Source: Bacillus methanolicus PB1 (GTDB lineage: Bacteria > Bacillota > Bacilli > Bacillales > Cytobacillaceae). Taken from it: 64,000 nt of DNA. The stretch lies in the NCBI RefSeq assembly GCF_000262755.1, contig NZ_AFEU01000003.1, positions 930,001-994,000 of the forward strand. Direction: 5' to 3'. Below the pieces are notes generated by a model. That model saw only the letters and a list, made by a program, of their open reading frames with translations. It had not been told where the DNA came from and searched no databases. The position numbers were made by a program, and so were the translations under genes. Below are positions 27,424-35,761 of this stretch, in pieces (positions within the stretch are counted from its first letter, which is position 1; every line of letters begins with the position of its first letter).

Positions 27424-28062
27424 TCACCTCTTCTTACTTATTGCAATCCCGTCACCAACCGGAAGAATGACGGTATGAAAATCCGGATGGCCCATCAGCC
27501 AGCGGTTAAATTGGTCAATTTTTTTGACAAGACTGCGTATGCGTTTATTTTCAATTTCCGTTTCGCATACAAGCCCTTTAAACAGGACATTATCGGTTAT
27601 GATTAGCCCCTTTTCACTGAGAAAAGGAGAATAGATGTCAAAAAAGCGCTGATATTGTCCTTTCGCAGCATCGATAAATATGGCATCGTACGGTCTTAGA
27701 GCTTTTATTTCGTCCCTCGCCTCAAGTGCATCCCCTTTAATAAGGGTAATTTGTGAATCTTTTCCGGCCTTTTTTATATATTTTTCAGCAAGGGCAAATC
27801 TCTCGGCGTCCCTTTCAATTGACACAATCTTCGTCTCTGGCAGCGCAAAAGCCATTCTTAATGCCGAATACCCGATAGCTGTTCCCACTTCAAGAATCGA
27901 TTTTGGCCCTTCGATCCTAAGAAGCTGCAGCATAGCTTCGATCCCGAGAGACTCCATGATCGGCACATTATTCTTTTTCGCAAATTGCTCCATCTCCGCC
28001 AAAATCGGAGGCCGTTCCGGAAGCAATTGCTCTATATAACCATGCAACTTGTCCCCTTCCAA
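27424..28062 (-). CDS. trmR: tRNA 5-hydroxyuridine methyltransferase TrmR
   Basis: TrmR (YrrM) methylates ho5U34 to 5-methoxyuridine in tRNA, the step after TrhP1/TrhP2. The 212-residue O-methyltransferase has ILEVGTAIGYSALRMA (SAM motif I), VSIERD and the metal-binding DAIFIDAAKGQY and ITDNVLFKG. A TTG at 28060-28062 is used; a second TTG at 28045-28047 with GGAAGGGG in front is an equal candidate. First gene of trmR-trhP1-trhP2-udk, and preceded by an unusual branched RNA-like element. Confidence 0.92.
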   Translation of the reverse strand: MEGDKLHGYIEQLLPERPPILAEMEQFAKKNNVPIMESLGIEAMLQLLRIEGPKSILEVGTAIGYSALRMAFALPETKIVSIERDAERFALAEKYIKKAGKDSQITLIKGDALEARDEIKALRPYDAIFIDAAKGQYQRFFDIYSPFLSEKGLIITDNVLFKGLVCETEIENKRIRSLVKKIDQFNRWLMGHPDFHTVILPVGDGIAISKKR

Positions 28063-28124
28063 GCTGCCTTCACCTCTATCCTGCTTAAAAGCTTTGTTGC
28101 CTTAGTTCGTTCTTTTTAGACATG

Positions 28125-28218
28125 AAAAAATAGCGCTCACAGAAGGATTAAGCTCAAAACAAAAGCTCTTTAACCAGCCAAAAAGCCGAAATCCTTAAGA
28201 TCCGTGGGTAACGCTATT
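28125..28218 (-). ncRNA. Structured RNA element upstream of trmR, unassigned
   Basis: On the minus strand the outer stem AATAGCG/CGCTATT (28212-28218 with 28129-28135) is followed by a U-tract (28125-28130). Inside are AAGGATT/AATCCTT (28190-28196 with 28143-28149) and two smaller hairpins, giving a branched fold. It lies between the mltG terminator and trmR, so it is either a leader with attenuator or a separate small RNA. I recognise no known family. Confidence 0.5.
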
Positions 28219-28257
28219 ACAGTGTATATTTATATACTTGAACCATTTTAACATAAA

Positions 28258-28294
28258 CGCCGGGGGAATGCGAATTTTTCTCGCTTCCCCGGCG
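28258..28294 (-). terminator. Terminator of mltG
   Basis: CGCCGGGG and CCCCGGCG with further paired GAA/TTC inside form a GC-rich stem directly after the mltG stop. The following U-tract is weak (TTTATGTT). Confidence 0.65.
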
Positions 28295-28296
28295 AA

Positions 28297-29430
28297 TTAA
28301 TTATTGGTAATATGTTCAGCCTTCGCTTTATTATGTTCATCCAGCGTTTTTGTAAAAATTACGTCTCCGTCAGCTGTCGCTAGAAAATACAAAAAGTCTG
28401 TTTTTTCCGGATTAAGGGCGGCTTCGATTGACATCGTCCCGGCATTGGCGATCGGTCCGGGCGGAAGCCCTTTATGTTTATATGTGTTATAGGGAGAATC
28501 GACTTCCAAATCCTCATAAAGAACCCGTTCTTGATGCTTCCCTTTCGCGTACAGAACGGTCGGATCTGTCTGAAGCGGCATGCCTGTTTTAATCCGGTTA
28601 TAGAATACACTTGCAATTCGGTCACGGTCTGCTTTTTCCGTTGCTTCTTCTTCAATTAGGGAAGCCATCGTTAATAATTGATGGACTGAATATTGTTTTT
28701 TTTCCATTTGTCCCGTATATTCTTTTAAAACAGATTTCGTTTTATCCAGCATAACACTTACAATTTCTTCAATAGTCGGATGTTCTTTATAAAAAGGATA
28801 AGTTGCCGGGAACAAGTATCCTTCGAGAGGATATTTGACATTTTTATTCATAATTTCGTCTGTTAAAATATCGGGGTACTTTGCCATCAATGTTTTTACG
28901 AAGCTCTTATCATTCAGTTTATTAAAAACTTCTTCTTCATTCTTGTTTGTTTTTTCAGCAATAATGCCTGCGATTTGTTTTAATTGTTTTCCTTCAGGTA
29001 TCGTAATCTTAAATATAACTTCCTGCATCGCCTTTCCGGTTTTTAATCTCTCAATAATTTCCGGAATGCTCATGGAAGGTTTCAATTTATAATCCCCGGC
29101 CATGAATCCCGACTCATTTTTAAATTTTACATAATACTTAAACACTCGGGCATCTTTAATAATTCCGTCATCCTCCAATACTTGTGCGATACCGCTTACT
29201 GAAGAGCCGATCGGAATTTCGATATTTTTTTCCGTTTTACTGTCAGGATCAACCGGTTTTAATGCAGATTTAATATAAATATAACCGCCTAAAGCTGCTA
29301 TACATACAGCAAGAAATAATACAATTGCAATGATAAGTACGATTTTGCGGACGGTTCTCGCTTCAGATTGCAGTTCCAACAGTTTTTGGCGAATGATTTC
29401 ATTTTTCGTCTCTTTTTTTTCCGTTGACAT
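28297..29430 (-). CDS. mltG: Endolytic murein transglycosylase MltG
   Basis: MltG (YrrL) cuts nascent glycan strands at the membrane and sets their length. The 377-residue product has a cytoplasmic N-terminus, one transmembrane helix (about 28-50), a LysM-like subdomain and the YceG domain. The latter holds catalytic Glu in ASLIEEEA, then ASVFYNRIKTGMPLQTDPTV and SPYNTYKHKGLPPGPI. ATG 29428-29430 (MSTEKKE) is chosen, with GGGGAG eight bases before it. A TATAAT lies upstream near 29550. Confidence 0.94.
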   Translation of the reverse strand: MSTEKKETKNEIIRQKLLELQSEARTVRKIVLIIAIVLFLAVCIAALGGYIYIKSALKPVDPDSKTEKNIEIPIGSSVSGIAQVLEDDGIIKDARVFKYYVKFKNESGFMAGDYKLKPSMSIPEIIERLKTGKAMQEVIFKITIPEGKQLKQIAGIIAEKTNKNEEEVFNKLNDKSFVKTLMAKYPDILTDEIMNKNVKYPLEGYLFPATYPFYKEHPTIEEIVSVMLDKTKSVLKEYTGQMEKKQYSVHQLLTMASLIEEEATEKADRDRIASVFYNRIKTGMPLQTDPTVLYAKGKHQERVLYEDLEVDSPYNTYKHKGLPPGPIANAGTMSIEAALNPEKTDFLYFLATADGDVIFTKTLDEHNKAKAEHITNN

Positions 29431-29655
29431 CCTTCCTGCTCCCCTCCATTTATCAAGGGTTGCTATGTAATGTAACCCCTTCAATCCTTAATCAATCTAG
29501 TTTAAGCATTACAACCGCTTCCAATCTACATACATTTGAACCATTATACTATAATTTCTTAATTGATTCGCTAAAAAAATTACAAAATTTCTTTGTTTGT
29601 GAGAAAGTTCGACAGCTATATTTGACCACATCCAAGACAGTTTTGTCAAAGAGGT

Positions 29656-29692
29656 AAAAAAAAAACCGGCCTCCTTCTCAAAGGACCGGTTT
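29656..29692 (-). terminator. Terminator of the alaS-yrzL-ruvX-yrzB unit
   Basis: ACCGG/CCGGT with CCTT/AAGG inside forms a stem followed by nine T on the minus strand, eight bases after the yrzB stop. Confidence 0.85.
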
Positions 29693-29699
29693 TTCGCAT

Positions 29700-29990
29700 C
29701 TATTCTCCTTCTTCCTGTTCGTCAAGGAATGTATTCAGCACTTCTTCAATCATATCCCATTCTTCTTCTGTTTCAATCGGCATCAATTCGCCTTCTTCAC
29801 TATCTTCACCTGGGATGAAGGCAGAAGCATGAATTTCGATTTCATCGTCGTCTTCCCCATCTGAGCCTACCGGGTAGTAAAGCACATATGATTTCCCGAA
29901 TTCTTCTGAATCAAATGTAAATAATACTTCACAAAGCTGCTCATTGCCTTCTTCATCAATTACTGTAATGTTGTTTTCACCATGATCCAT
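29700..29990 (-). CDS. yrzB: YrzB family protein (DUF1292)
   Basis: This 96-residue, very acidic cytosolic protein of unknown function has the core [30 protein letters not shown] and [16 protein letters not shown]. It is conserved directly after ruvX in Firmicutes. The ATG at 29988-29990 (MDHGENN) is preferred, because the GTG nine bases before forms part of the SD GAGGTG. Confidence 0.92.
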   Translation of the reverse strand: MDHGENNITVIDEEGNEQLCEVLFTFDSEEFGKSYVLYYPVGSDGEDDDEIEIHASAFIPGEDSEEGELMPIETEEEWDMIEEVLNTFLDEQEEGE

Positions 29991-30002
29991 CTTTTTCACC
30001 TC

Positions 30003-30419
30003 TTAACGTATACTGTCCAAATATCCTTGCAATATCATGGATGCCGCCATTTTATCAATGACTTTTTTGCGTTTCTCTCGGCTGACATCAGCTTCAAGTA
30101 AAACTCGTTCCGCAGCCATTGTCGTTAGGCGTTCATCCCATAAAATGACCGGGATGCCAAACCTTTTTTCTAATTCACTCGCGTAAAATTGGCTTGCCTC
30201 TCCCCGCGGGCCTATCGTTCCATTCATATTTTTTGGCATTCCGACTACGATTTTTCCAACATCGTTTTCTTTTATTATTTTGCCAACCTCATCAAAACCA
30301 TACTCATTTTCTTCTTCATTAATTTTGATCGTTTCAAGCCCCTGTGCTGTCCATCCCAGTTCATCACTTAATGCAATGCCGACTGTTTTCGAGCCGACAT
30401 CAAGACCCATTATGCGCAT
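30003..30419 (-). CDS. ruvX: Holliday junction resolvase-like / rRNA processing nuclease RuvX (YqgF)
   Basis: RuvX (YrrK) is an RNase H-fold nuclease of 138 residues. The family acts in 16S rRNA 5'-end maturation in E. coli and has been proposed to resolve Holliday junctions. Catalytic residues are visible: D6 in [14 protein letters not shown] in [10 protein letters not shown] context, and D/E in [11 protein letters not shown] follows GAGGG. It sits between yrzL and yrzB with gaps of a few bases. Confidence 0.94.
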   Translation of the reverse strand: MRIMGLDVGSKTVGIALSDELGWTAQGLETIKINEEENEYGFDEVGKIIKENDVGKIVVGMPKNMNGTIGPRGEASQFYASELEKRFGIPVILWDERLTTMAAERVLLEADVSREKRKKVIDKMAASMILQGYLDSIR

Positions 30420-30421
30420 GA

Positions 30422-30688
30422 TTATCCCTCTTTATGCTGTTTTAAGTACGATTTTACCAATACTTCGATGATTTCGTCGCGTTCAAGCTTGCGAATAATA
30501 TTTCGCGCATCTCTGTGTCTTGGAATGTATGCCGGGTCCCCTGAAAGCAGGTAACCGACAATTTGATTGATCGGGTTGTATCCCTTTTCCTGAAGGGCTT
30601 CATACACTTGTAAAAGCACTTCATTTACATCATGTTCAAAAGGCTCTTCAGGAAAATCAAACCTCATCGTTTTATCAAAGGAGCTCAT
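30422..30688 (-). CDS. yrzL: IreB family regulatory phosphoprotein (UPF0297)
   Basis: YrzL is an 88-residue helical protein. Its homologue IreB of Enterococcus is phosphorylated by a PASTA-domain Ser/Thr kinase and affects cephalosporin resistance. Conserved parts: [29 protein letters not shown] and [16 protein letters not shown]. The N-terminal Thr after the short leader (KTMRF) is the likely phosphosite by analogy. It is between alaS and ruvX, two bases from the latter. Confidence 0.92.
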   Translation of the reverse strand: MSSFDKTMRFDFPEEPFEHDVNEVLLQVYEALQEKGYNPINQIVGYLLSGDPAYIPRHRDARNIIRKLERDEIIEVLVKSYLKQHKEG

Positions 30689-30780
30689 CTAATGCACCTC
30701 TCTTCTTGGTTACCAGAGAAAATGGCAAAAAAGCCACACTGTTAACTGTTACCTTTATTTTACACTAGTTTAACCCGATA

Positions 30781-33414
30781 TCAAACGGATTTTATCCATT
30801 CTTCAACAAATTGAAGAGCACCGTCAACCTTATTCGGATCTTTTCCTCCCGCTTGAGCCATATCCGGACGGCCTCCGCCTCCACCTCCGCAGCGGGTCGC
30901 AACTTCTTTTACTAATTTGCCTGCATGGTACCCTTTTTCGATTAAATCCTTTGTTATCCCGGCAATAATATTGACTTTTTCATCGTGAACACTCGCAAGA
31001 ACTACGATTAAAGAACCGAGTTTTTGCTTTAGATCATCTGCCATATTACGTAAATTGTTCATATCAGCTGCCTGAACTTTTGCAGCAATAAACTTTACGC
31101 CATTTACTTCTTTCACACTTGAAGCAAGGCTTCTTGCTTCAATATTTCCCAATTTTGCAGAAAGAGATTCGTTTTCACGCTGGAGCTGTTTCATTTCCGC
31201 CAGTAATGAGTCAATTCTCGCAGAAACATCACGAGGACTTGTTTTTAATTTAGTTGCAGCATCTTTTAAAATACCGATTTGCTCGTTTAACAATTGGTAT
31301 GCAGCCTCGCCTGTTACTGCTTCAATCCGCCGTGTACCGGCTCCAATGCCGCTTTCTGAAACAATTTTAAATAAACCGATCACAGAAGTATTCGGAACAT
31401 GACACCCGCCGCATAGTTCCAGGCTGTAATCTCCAACTTGAACAACACGGACAATATCTCCGTATTTTTCCCCGAAAAGTGCCATAGCTCCCATTGCTTT
31501 TGCTTCATCAATTGGTTTATAGTCAATTTCAACGTCGATATTTCTCCAAATTTTTTCGTTGACAATCGTTTCGATTTTCTCTAATTCATCAGGCTGAATT
31601 TGTCCAAAATGCGAAAAGTCAAAACGAAGCCTGTCCGGTCCGACGAAAGATCCTGCCTGATTGACATGGTCTCCAAGAACATCTTTTAATGCTTGGTGAA
31701 GCAAATGAGTCGCGGTGTGATTTTTAATAATCTTGCCGCGGCTGCGTGTGTTTATGGCAGCTTTTACATGCTGGCCTTTCTTAATGGTTCCTTCCTTTAT
31801 GACTGCTCGGTGCAGATGCTGTCCGTTAGGTGCCTTTTGGACATCATTTACCTGAACAAGAAGACCATCGGAAACAATTGTTCCTTCATCCGCAATTTGT
31901 CCTCCGCTTTCCGCATAAAAAGGAGTGGCATCCAATATAATTTGAACTTCGTCGCCTGCTGTTGCTTCATCAACAAGCTGGCCGTCTTTCACGATCACAA
32001 GAACGTCGGCTTCTGCTTCGAGCTGATCATAGCCGATAAACTTGCTTTCTTCCTTAATGTCGCCTAATACTCCTCCCTGCACCTGCATGGATCCTACATC
32101 TTGGCGGGCAGAACGGGCACGCTCACGCTGATTTTCCATTTCTTTTTCAAAACCGTCATGATCGATCCCCATGCCTTCTTCTTCGGCATATTCTTCTGTA
32201 AGTTCAACAGGAAAACCATACGTATCATATAATCGGAACACGTCTTCGCCTGAAATGATTCTGCTTCCTTTTTCTTTCTCTTTCTTGATCACATTTGCCA
32301 AAATCGCTAAGCCCTCATGCAGCGTCTCATGGAATCGTTCTTCCTCAATTTTTATTACCTTTTGGATAAATTCCGCTTTTTCTTGGACTTCCGGGTAATA
32401 ATCATTCATGATTTCCCCAACTGCCGGAACAAGTTCATACATAAACGGACGGTTAATATTAATTTGCTTTGCATAGCGGACTGCCCGGCGAAGCAATCTT
32501 CTTATAACATAGCCTCTTCCTTCATTAGAAGGCAGTGCACCGTCGCCAACTGCAAATGTAACTGTCCGGATGTGGTCGGCAATCACTTTGAATGCCACGT
32601 CTTTTTCTTTATCTCGACCGTAAATTTCATCGGAAATTTTTTCAGTTGCTTTAATTATCGGCATAAATAAATCAGTGTCAAAGTTCGTAGGGACATTTTG
32701 AACAACTGATGCCATCCGCTCAAGACCCATTCCGGTATCAATATTTTTTTTCGGAAGCGGAGTGTATGTACCGTCAGGATTATGGTTAAATTCAGAAAAA
32801 ACAAGGTTCCATACTTCTAAATAACGGTCATTTTCACCTCCGGGAAATAATTCGGGATCATTTGGATCATCCCCGTACTCAGGGCCTCTGTCATAAAAGA
32901 TTTCTGTATTAGGTCCGCTTGGTCCTTCTCCAATATCCCAGAAATTTCCTTCAAGGCGAATAATTCTGTCTTCCGGAATACCTATTTTTTTATTCCAAAT
33001 TTCAAATGCTTCATCATCCTCAGGGTGAACTGTCACGGATAATCGATCCGGATCGAACCCGATCCATTTTTTGTCTGTTAAAAACTCCCAAGCCCACTCA
33101 ATTGCTTCTTCTTTAAAATAATCACCGATCGAAAAGTTGCCAAGCATTTCAAAAAACGTATGGTGGCGGGCAGTTTTTCCTACGTTTTCAATATCATTCG
33201 TTCTGATGGATTTTTGAGCATTCGTAATTCGGGGATTATCAGGAATAACCCTACCATCAAAGTATTTTTTCAATGTTGCAACACCGCTGTTAATCCAAAG
33301 AAGAGAAGGATCATCATGTGGAACGAGTGATGCACTCGGTTCGACAGCATGTCCTTTCTCTTTGAAAAATTCGAGAAACATCCTGCGGATTTCAGAACCG
33401 GTTAATTTTTTCAT
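30781..33414 (-). CDS. alaS: Alanyl-tRNA synthetase
   Basis: AlaRS, 877 residues, has the complete domain order. The class II catalytic core contains [14 protein letters not shown] and the motif 2 region with [22 protein letters not shown]. The tRNA-recognition region follows, then the editing domain with the zinc-binding pair HTATH and CGGCH, and the C-terminal glycine-rich [19 protein letters not shown]1 domain. ATG behind AAAAGGAGCTG. Its leader is a T-box with a GCU (Ala) specifier. yrzL, ruvX and yrzB follow. Confidence 0.98.
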   Translation of the reverse strand: MKKLTGSEIRRMFLEFFKEKGHAVEPSASLVPHDDPSLLWINSGVATLKKYFDGRVIPDNPRITNAQKSIRTNDIENVGKTARHHTFFEMLGNFSIGDYFKEEAIEWAWEFLTDKKWIGFDPDRLSVTVHPEDDEAFEIWNKKIGIPEDRIIRLEGNFWDIGEGPSGPNTEIFYDRGPEYGDDPNDPELFPGGENDRYLEVWNLVFSEFNHNPDGTYTPLPKKNIDTGMGLERMASVVQNVPTNFDTDLFMPIIKATEKISDEIYGRDKEKDVAFKVIADHIRTVTFAVGDGALPSNEGRGYVIRRLLRRAVRYAKQININRPFMYELVPAVGEIMNDYYPEVQEKAEFIQKVIKIEEERFHETLHEGLAILANVIKKEKEKGSRIISGEDVFRLYDTYGFPVELTEEYAEEEGMGIDHDGFEKEMENQRERARSARQDVGSMQVQGGVLGDIKEESKFIGYDQLEAEADVLVIVKDGQLVDEATAGDEVQIILDATPFYAESGGQIADEGTIVSDGLLVQVNDVQKAPNGQHLHRAVIKEGTIKKGQHVKAAINTRSRGKIIKNHTATHLLHQALKDVLGDHVNQAGSFVGPDRLRFDFSHFGQIQPDELEKIETIVNEKIWRNIDVEIDYKPIDEAKAMGAMALFGEKYGDIVRVVQVGDYSLELCGGCHVPNTSVIGLFKIVSESGIGAGTRRIEAVTGEAAYQLLNEQIGILKDAATKLKTSPRDVSARIDSLLAEMKQLQRENESLSAKLGNIEARSLASSVKEVNGVKFIAAKVQAADMNNLRNMADDLKQKLGSLIVVLASVHDEKVNIIAGITKDLIEKGYHAGKLVKEVATRCGGGGGGRPDMAQAGGKDPNKVDGALQFVEEWIKSV

Positions 33415-33454
33415 TAAAAATCAGCTCCTTTTCTAAAATGTTCGTCATCTTCAC

Positions 33455-33720
33455 AACATAAAAAGCTCTCATCCCCTGACAGGGACGAGAGCTGAACTCG
33501 CGGTACCACCCTGATTATGGATGCAAAATATGCATCCATCTCTCAAATCACCTTAACGCGGTTAAACGGCAGGGGTTAGCTGCACTCCGGATTAGCTTTC
33601 TGCTGCCCTTCATCTGGAATTCCTTTCAGCCCTGGGGAATTCCTCTCTTCCATGCAAATGCATTCAGATGGACTGCAACATACTTGATCCTTCTTCATGT
33701 TTTCATCTATACCTATAGCC
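33455..33720 (-). promoter_or_regulatory. T-box riboswitch, alanine-specific, controlling alaS
   Basis: The T-box AGGGTGGTACCGCG is at 33499-33512 and the terminator stem AGCTCTCGTCCC/GGGATGAGAGCT at about 33463-33494, with a T-run. Stem I: GGAT/ATCC (33687-33690 with 33589-33592) and TGTTGC/GCAGCA enclose an internal loop with AGTA on one side and GAA-A-GCT-A on the other. The specifier is GCU (33594-33596), an Ala codon. UGGU in the bulge fits tRNA-Ala with A73. Stem I also has the AGAGAGGAA distal motif. Confidence 0.92.
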
Positions 33721-33757
33721 GAATTATATAGAGCGGATTTGCGTTTGTCAATCTTAC

Positions 33758-34846
33758 TCATTGATTCGGCTTTGTTTCCATTTCACGATTTGCTCTTATC
33801 ATGTGGTCTTTTGCATGCAATAAGGCTACTTTTAAGACTGCTAACACGGGAACCGCAAGAATCAATCCTAATATTCCCCCTATTTCACCTCCGGATAGCA
33901 GTGCAAAGATAATCATTAATGGATGCATATGAAGACTTTTACCGACGATCAGCGGTGATAGAATATTCCCTTCTAAAAACTGCAGCGAAAAAACGATAAT
34001 AATGGCAATTACCGCCATCTTTACAGACATGGTAACAGCGATAATAACAGCCGGAACAGCGCCGATTATAGGGCCGAAATATGGGATAACATTTGTTAAT
34101 CCGACTATTATTCCAAGAAGAAGCGGATACTTAATCCCGGCAAACCAAAATAATAATGCAGCACATGAGCCAATGATCGCACATACGAGCATTTGGCCGC
34201 GTATGTAACCGCCCAGTGATTTATCTACATCCCTTAAAAATAAAATCCCTTGCTGCCTCCATTTTCTCGGCGTTAAATACCATACTGCTTTTTTCATGAC
34301 ATCATAATCTTTTAGCATATAAAAAGTGATAAAAGGAATGATTGCGATCATTAAAAGAGAATTGACAATTTTGACGAGACTGTTTACTGTTTTCGAAAGA
34401 ATTTGATCCAATGTTTTTTCAACAGCTAAAATGCTGCTGTCAATTCTTTCTTGAAATCCATTTGGCCATGCATGCGTCTTGCTATGTATTTTTTCAATCC
34501 ATGTTCTATATTGTTCAGCAACTTCTGGGGCATGTTCTGTTAAATCTTTTAATTGTAGAATAATTGCGGGAATAGCTTTGTAAAGTGTAAATCCTGCACC
34601 CCCAAAAAATAAAATATAAATAATGACAATGGCAACTCCCCTGTGAAGCCCTGTTTCGTGAAGCTTTTCAACTACAGGGTGAAGCAAATACGTAATAAAA
34701 GATGCAATAATAAAAGGGGTTAATACAGATAACACGATTTTAATAACTGGAATCCACACTTCTTGAAGTCTTATGAATACAAAGATTACAATAAACAAAA
34801 GAAGGAGAAATCCTAACCGGTAAAACCATTTCATTTTTATATCCAA
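33758..34846 (-). CDS. yrrI: AI-2E family transporter YrrI
   Basis: This 362-residue polytopic membrane protein of the AI-2E/PerM family has about eight helices: two pairs at the N-terminus, a soluble stretch (about 95-150), then four or more, with PYFGPIIGAVPAV and the C-terminal GGILGLILAVPVLAVLK. The substrate is unknown; some members export autoinducer or Na+/Li+. TTG start eight bases behind GGAGG. In B. subtilis it lies in the same place upstream of alaS. Confidence 0.9.
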   Translation of the reverse strand: MDIKMKWFYRLGFLLLLFIVIFVFIRLQEVWIPVIKIVLSVLTPFIIASFITYLLHPVVEKLHETGLHRGVAIVIIYILFFGGAGFTLYKAIPAIILQLKDLTEHAPEVAEQYRTWIEKIHSKTHAWPNGFQERIDSSILAVEKTLDQILSKTVNSLVKIVNSLLMIAIIPFITFYMLKDYDVMKKAVWYLTPRKWRQQGILFLRDVDKSLGGYIRGQMLVCAIIGSCAALLFWFAGIKYPLLLGIIVGLTNVIPYFGPIIGAVPAVIIAVTMSVKMAVIAIIIVFSLQFLEGNILSPLIVGKSLHMHPLMIIFALLSGGEIGGILGLILAVPVLAVLKVALLHAKDHMIRANREMETKPNQ

Positions 34847-34907
34847 TCAAATCCCCTCCTAATCATATTGTTGTTGAACGAAGAAGATTTATTCTTAGTA
34901 CATAAAA

Positions 34908-34938
34908 AACCCCTGCCAAAAAAGTTCGGCAAGGGTTA
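34908..34938 (-). terminator. Terminator of yrzR
   Basis: AACCCTTGCC pairs with GGCAGGGGTT (one mismatch) and TTTTTTATG follows on the minus strand. Confidence 0.8.
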
Positions 34939-34951
34939 ATCGATGTTTAAA

Positions 34952-35143
34952 TTAAAGACTTAAACGGCGGTCTTCTTCATCGAACAAATCATCCAGGGAG
35001 CTTAATGAGCCATCTTCCTCAACTTGATGTGTATTAATGATGTCTTTAGAAATGGTCATCTCAATAAAGCAGTTCCAGCAATAATATTGGTTAATACCTA
35101 TTTTTCCAATATCCTTGCTCTGGCAATTCGGACACTTAAACAC
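34952..35143 (-). CDS. yrzR: Small zinc-ribbon protein YrzR
   Basis: This 63-residue protein begins with a zinc ribbon (C-P-N-C ... C-W-N-C, about residues 4-30) and ends in an acidic tail with SLSSLDDLFDEEDRR. Function unknown. The GTG at 35141-35143 is taken as the start because the GTG nine bases earlier is inside the SD TGAGGTG. It lies ten bases after yrrD, so the two are likely co-expressed. Confidence 0.8.
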   Translation of the reverse strand: MFKCPNCQSKDIGKIGINQYYCWNCFIEMTISKDIINTHQVEEDGSLSSLDDLFDEEDRRLSL

Positions 35144-35153
35144 ATTAGACACC

Positions 35154-35627
35154 TCACGTAGTTTTTACATTAACAATGATGGCATCCTTTCCGATCGCCG
35201 GAGGGTCAGCGGTTTTGACAACACGCTTCCCTTCCGTAATATCTGAAAAGAACCCATCTGTCAATTCATACCCTACGATTGTGCCCATTTCTTCCAAAAA
35301 ATATACATCTTCCAATAATCCAAGCTTATCGCCTTTATTCGACATAATCATTTTGCCTGTCAAACTTTGCTTATGTTCAAGTGTATAATCAGGCGAATTT
35401 ATTGGTTCCAATACCTTTTTATCTTGAACCATTACCCCATCCAAGCCGAAGTCAGTGATATTTTCAATCCGGATCATATATGATTTTCGGAAAAAATCGC
35501 CATTTTTAATTAATATGCCCTTTACTATCCCGCTGCTCGAAATATTTAAATCATAAATATCGCCAATTTTTTCACCGCTTTTTAGTTCATAAACCGGGAG
35601 CCCTTTTAATAATGAAAATGTCCGCAA
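35154..35627 (-). CDS. yrrD: PRC-barrel domain protein YrrD
   Basis: A product of about 157 residues has two PRC-barrel-like repeats: LKGLPVYELKSGEKIGDIYDL and a second at about 85-150 (SLTGKMIMSNKGDKLGLLEDVYF). Such domains bind RNA or proteins, as in RimM and photosynthetic reaction-centre H subunit; the role here is unknown. Start uncertain: TTG 35625-35627 (M-RTFSLLKG) is ten bases after AAGGTGG. An ATG three codons upstream touches that SD and is less likely. Confidence 0.8.
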   Translation of the reverse strand: MRTFSLLKGLPVYELKSGEKIGDIYDLNISSSGIVKGILIKNGDFFRKSYMIRIENITDFGLDGVMVQDKKVLEPINSPDYTLEHKQSLTGKMIMSNKGDKLGLLEDVYFLEEMGTIVGYELTDGFFSDITEGKRVVKTADPPAIGKDAIIVNVKTT

Positions 35628-35724
35628 AGATATCATCCCACCTTTCCGAACATTTTTATTTTCCGCTATTACGGCGATTTCATAAGGTGAAACGTTTTCC
35701 AAAAAGAAAAGGGAAACTCAATAA

Positions 35725-35755
35725 CAAAAAAACAGGTGCACTTCAATGCGCCTGT
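35725..35755 (-). terminator. Terminator of recD2
   Basis: ACAGGCGCA, a six-base loop and TGCACCTGT are followed by TTTTTTTG on the minus strand, seven bases after the recD2 stop. Confidence 0.85.
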
Positions 35756-35761
35756 ACAACT

